A stretch of 64,000 nucleotides of DNA from CAYGSN01 sp964352675. Lineage in GTDB: Bacteria; Pseudomonadota; Alphaproteobacteria; Micavibrionales; Micavibrionaceae. The position numbers and the translations under genes were made by a program. This document shows, one piece after another, positions 62,744-64,000 of the stretch. The notes under the pieces were generated by a model. That model was not told the DNA's origin and searched no databases. It worked only from the letters and a program-made list of their open reading frames with translations. Within the stretch, counting starts at the first letter, position 1, and each line of letters starts with the position of its first letter. The DNA lies in the NCBI GenBank assembly GCA_964352675.1, contig CAYGSN010000008.1:14170-78169 (forward strand). Reading direction: 5' to 3'.

Positions 62744-64000
<1,257 letters not shown>

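Overview
The window looks like part of the chromosome of a Gram-negative alphaproteobacterium, probably a free-living or predatory lineage near Micavibrio/Rhodospirillales (the lineage is inference). Supporting signs are a DUF3576 lipoprotein directly before leuS, a ClpB-like ATPase close to serine genes, an NDUFA9-type dehydrogenase, YggS beside a beta-barrel porin, an ibpA-type Hsp20 gene with a ROSE thermosensor and an alphaproteobacterial RpoH-like promoter, and a cluster of GANTC (CcrM-type) sites next to TTAA-N7-TTAA (CtrA-type) boxes. No phage, insertion sequence, CRISPR array or rRNA was seen.

Layout. 1-3.95 kb: the start of a giant type I secreted adhesin (minus strand), then a 1.36 kb non-coding region with CtrA boxes, 13 GANTC sites, a DnaA box and a run of strong hairpins, then a CheY-like receiver and a helical partner. 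3.9-9.5 kb: serine biosynthesis (serA, serC, serB) with a ZIP metal transporter and an M41 protease gene broken by one in-frame stop. 9.6-17.8 kb: a lone ClpA/B-type AAA+ ATPase, an RsmC-like methyltransferase, an RTX protein, a MATE exporter, a Kef-type antiporter and an AsmA-like protein. 17.8-22.5 kb: Hsp20, tRNA-Ser(GGA), a hydrolase, two LPS-type glycosyltransferases and an ArsR regulator. 22.7-27.9 kb: gmk, rsmA, surA, an NDUFA9-like gene and DUF1223. 27.9-38.6 kb: a tandem pair of diverged paralogues, a lone prepilin-like protein, UvrD/PcrA, a GGDEF cyclase, a LOG protein, a DUF1311-type protein and ComM.

38.6-43.5 kb: hinT and panD (divergent), then an unfamiliar minus-strand operon of three genes, one with a degenerate phosphoribosyltransferase-like motif, and a GNAT gene. 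43.8-49.7 kb: typA, slyX, a SulP transporter remnant, a lipoprotein-anchored trypsin-like protease and unknown proteins. 50-53.6 kb: hslV and hslU with a methyltransferase gene between them. 53.7-57.4 kb: an M23 peptidase, an RLAN/RimK-type ATP-grasp ligase translationally coupled to a GNAT acetyltransferase, and an Smr protein. 57.4-64 kb: unknown exported and cytosolic proteins, an OmpR-type regulator with a vestigial receiver, YggS, a porin, DUF3576 and the start of leuS.

Most genes are ordinary housekeeping. The best candidates for undescribed biology are the structured and cell-cycle-motif-rich intergenic region (1.1-2.4 kb), the PRTase-like operon (39.4-42.4 kb), the paralogue pair (27.9-29.3 kb), the stand-alone ClpB-like ATPase and the ATP-grasp/GNAT pair. 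All functional calls come from reading the sequence by eye; no database search was run.
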